This document shows, in pieces, positions 6,521-6,628 of a stretch of DNA of 6,628 nucleotides. Position 1 is the first letter of the stretch. The number at the start of each line of letters is the position of its first letter. The DNA lies in the NCBI GenBank assembly GCA_002336465.1, contig DDEP01000037.1, positions 1-6,628 of the forward strand, read 5' to 3'. The translations under genes were made by a program, and so were the position numbers. This DNA comes from Pedobacter sp. UBA1951 (lineage in GTDB: Bacteria > Bacteroidota > Bacteroidia > Sphingobacteriales > Sphingobacteriaceae). The notes beneath the pieces are model-generated. The model did not search any database, was not told the origin of the DNA, and worked only from the letters and a program-made list of their open reading frames with translations.

Positions 6521-6628
6521 ATGTCTAATATTTCATCTAATCTAAAATACCTAAGAAAGAAAAAAGGCCACACACAACAGCAATTTGCTGATGCAATGGA
6601 AATTAAACGTTCTTTAATAGGCGCATAC
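6521..6628 (+). CDS. XRE/Cro-CI family helix-turn-helix regulator (3' end outside window)
   Basis: The 36 visible codons begin MSNISSNLKYLRKKKG and continue through TQQQFADAMEI and KRSLIGAY. This is the classic order of the HTH_3 domain: first helix with LRKKKG, the TQxxFA scaffold helix, then the recognition helix with KRSLIGAY. The ATG at 6521 is the only start after the in-frame TAA at 6491-6493. No Shine-Dalgarno is visible and the upstream bases are AT-rich, as normal in Bacteroidota. The C-terminal part is missing, so it cannot be told whether this is a small HTH protein, a longer repressor with a sensor or peptidase domain, or an antitoxin-like regulator. It probably regulates itself and perhaps the divergent GIY-YIG gene. 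Confidence 0.85.
   Translation, partial: MSNISSNLKYLRKKKGHTQQQFADAMEIKRSLIGAY

Overview
The window looks like a piece of a Bacteroidota chromosome, most likely a Pedobacter/Sphingobacteriales-type organism. The evidence is AT-rich DNA, start codons without Shine-Dalgarno sequences, a promoter of the Bacteroidota form (TTG, 18 bases, TAnnTTTG), and proteins whose sequence style matches that phylum. The genus is an inference; no marker gene here settles it.

Layout. The left edge cuts through a tRNA gene on the minus strand (1-24), with its own well-formed promoter at 50-78. A non-coding stretch to 314 follows. Two large plus-strand genes come next, 33 bases apart and with no terminator between them, so probably one transcript. 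The first (315-2765) is a complete class A penicillin-binding protein of the PBP1A type (glycosyltransferase plus transpeptidase). The second (2799-5975) is a 1058-residue exported protein combining a gluzincin-type metallopeptidase domain (HELVH), a six-bladed TolB/PD40-like propeller, and a C-terminal Omp85/BamA-like beta-barrel with an IRGY loop motif. A strong hairpin terminator (6002-6037) closes this unit.

On the right, a small minus-strand gene (6036-6389) converges on that terminator. It encodes a GIY-YIG-fold protein that has lost most of the residues expected in the nuclease active site. Divergent from it, a gene for an XRE/Cro-CI helix-turn-helix regulator starts at 6521 and runs off the window. 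The 131-base divergent region holds inverted repeats that could be operators.

How the genes may work together: the PBP builds and cross-links peptidoglycan, while its neighbour is predicted to sit in the outer membrane with a large periplasmic protease/propeller portion. An envelope-biogenesis link is a reasonable inference from the shared transcript, but nothing in the sequence proves it. The right-hand gene pair looks like ordinary accessory DNA. The protease-propeller-barrel protein is the most unusual item. I see no CRISPR array, insertion sequence or phage module.
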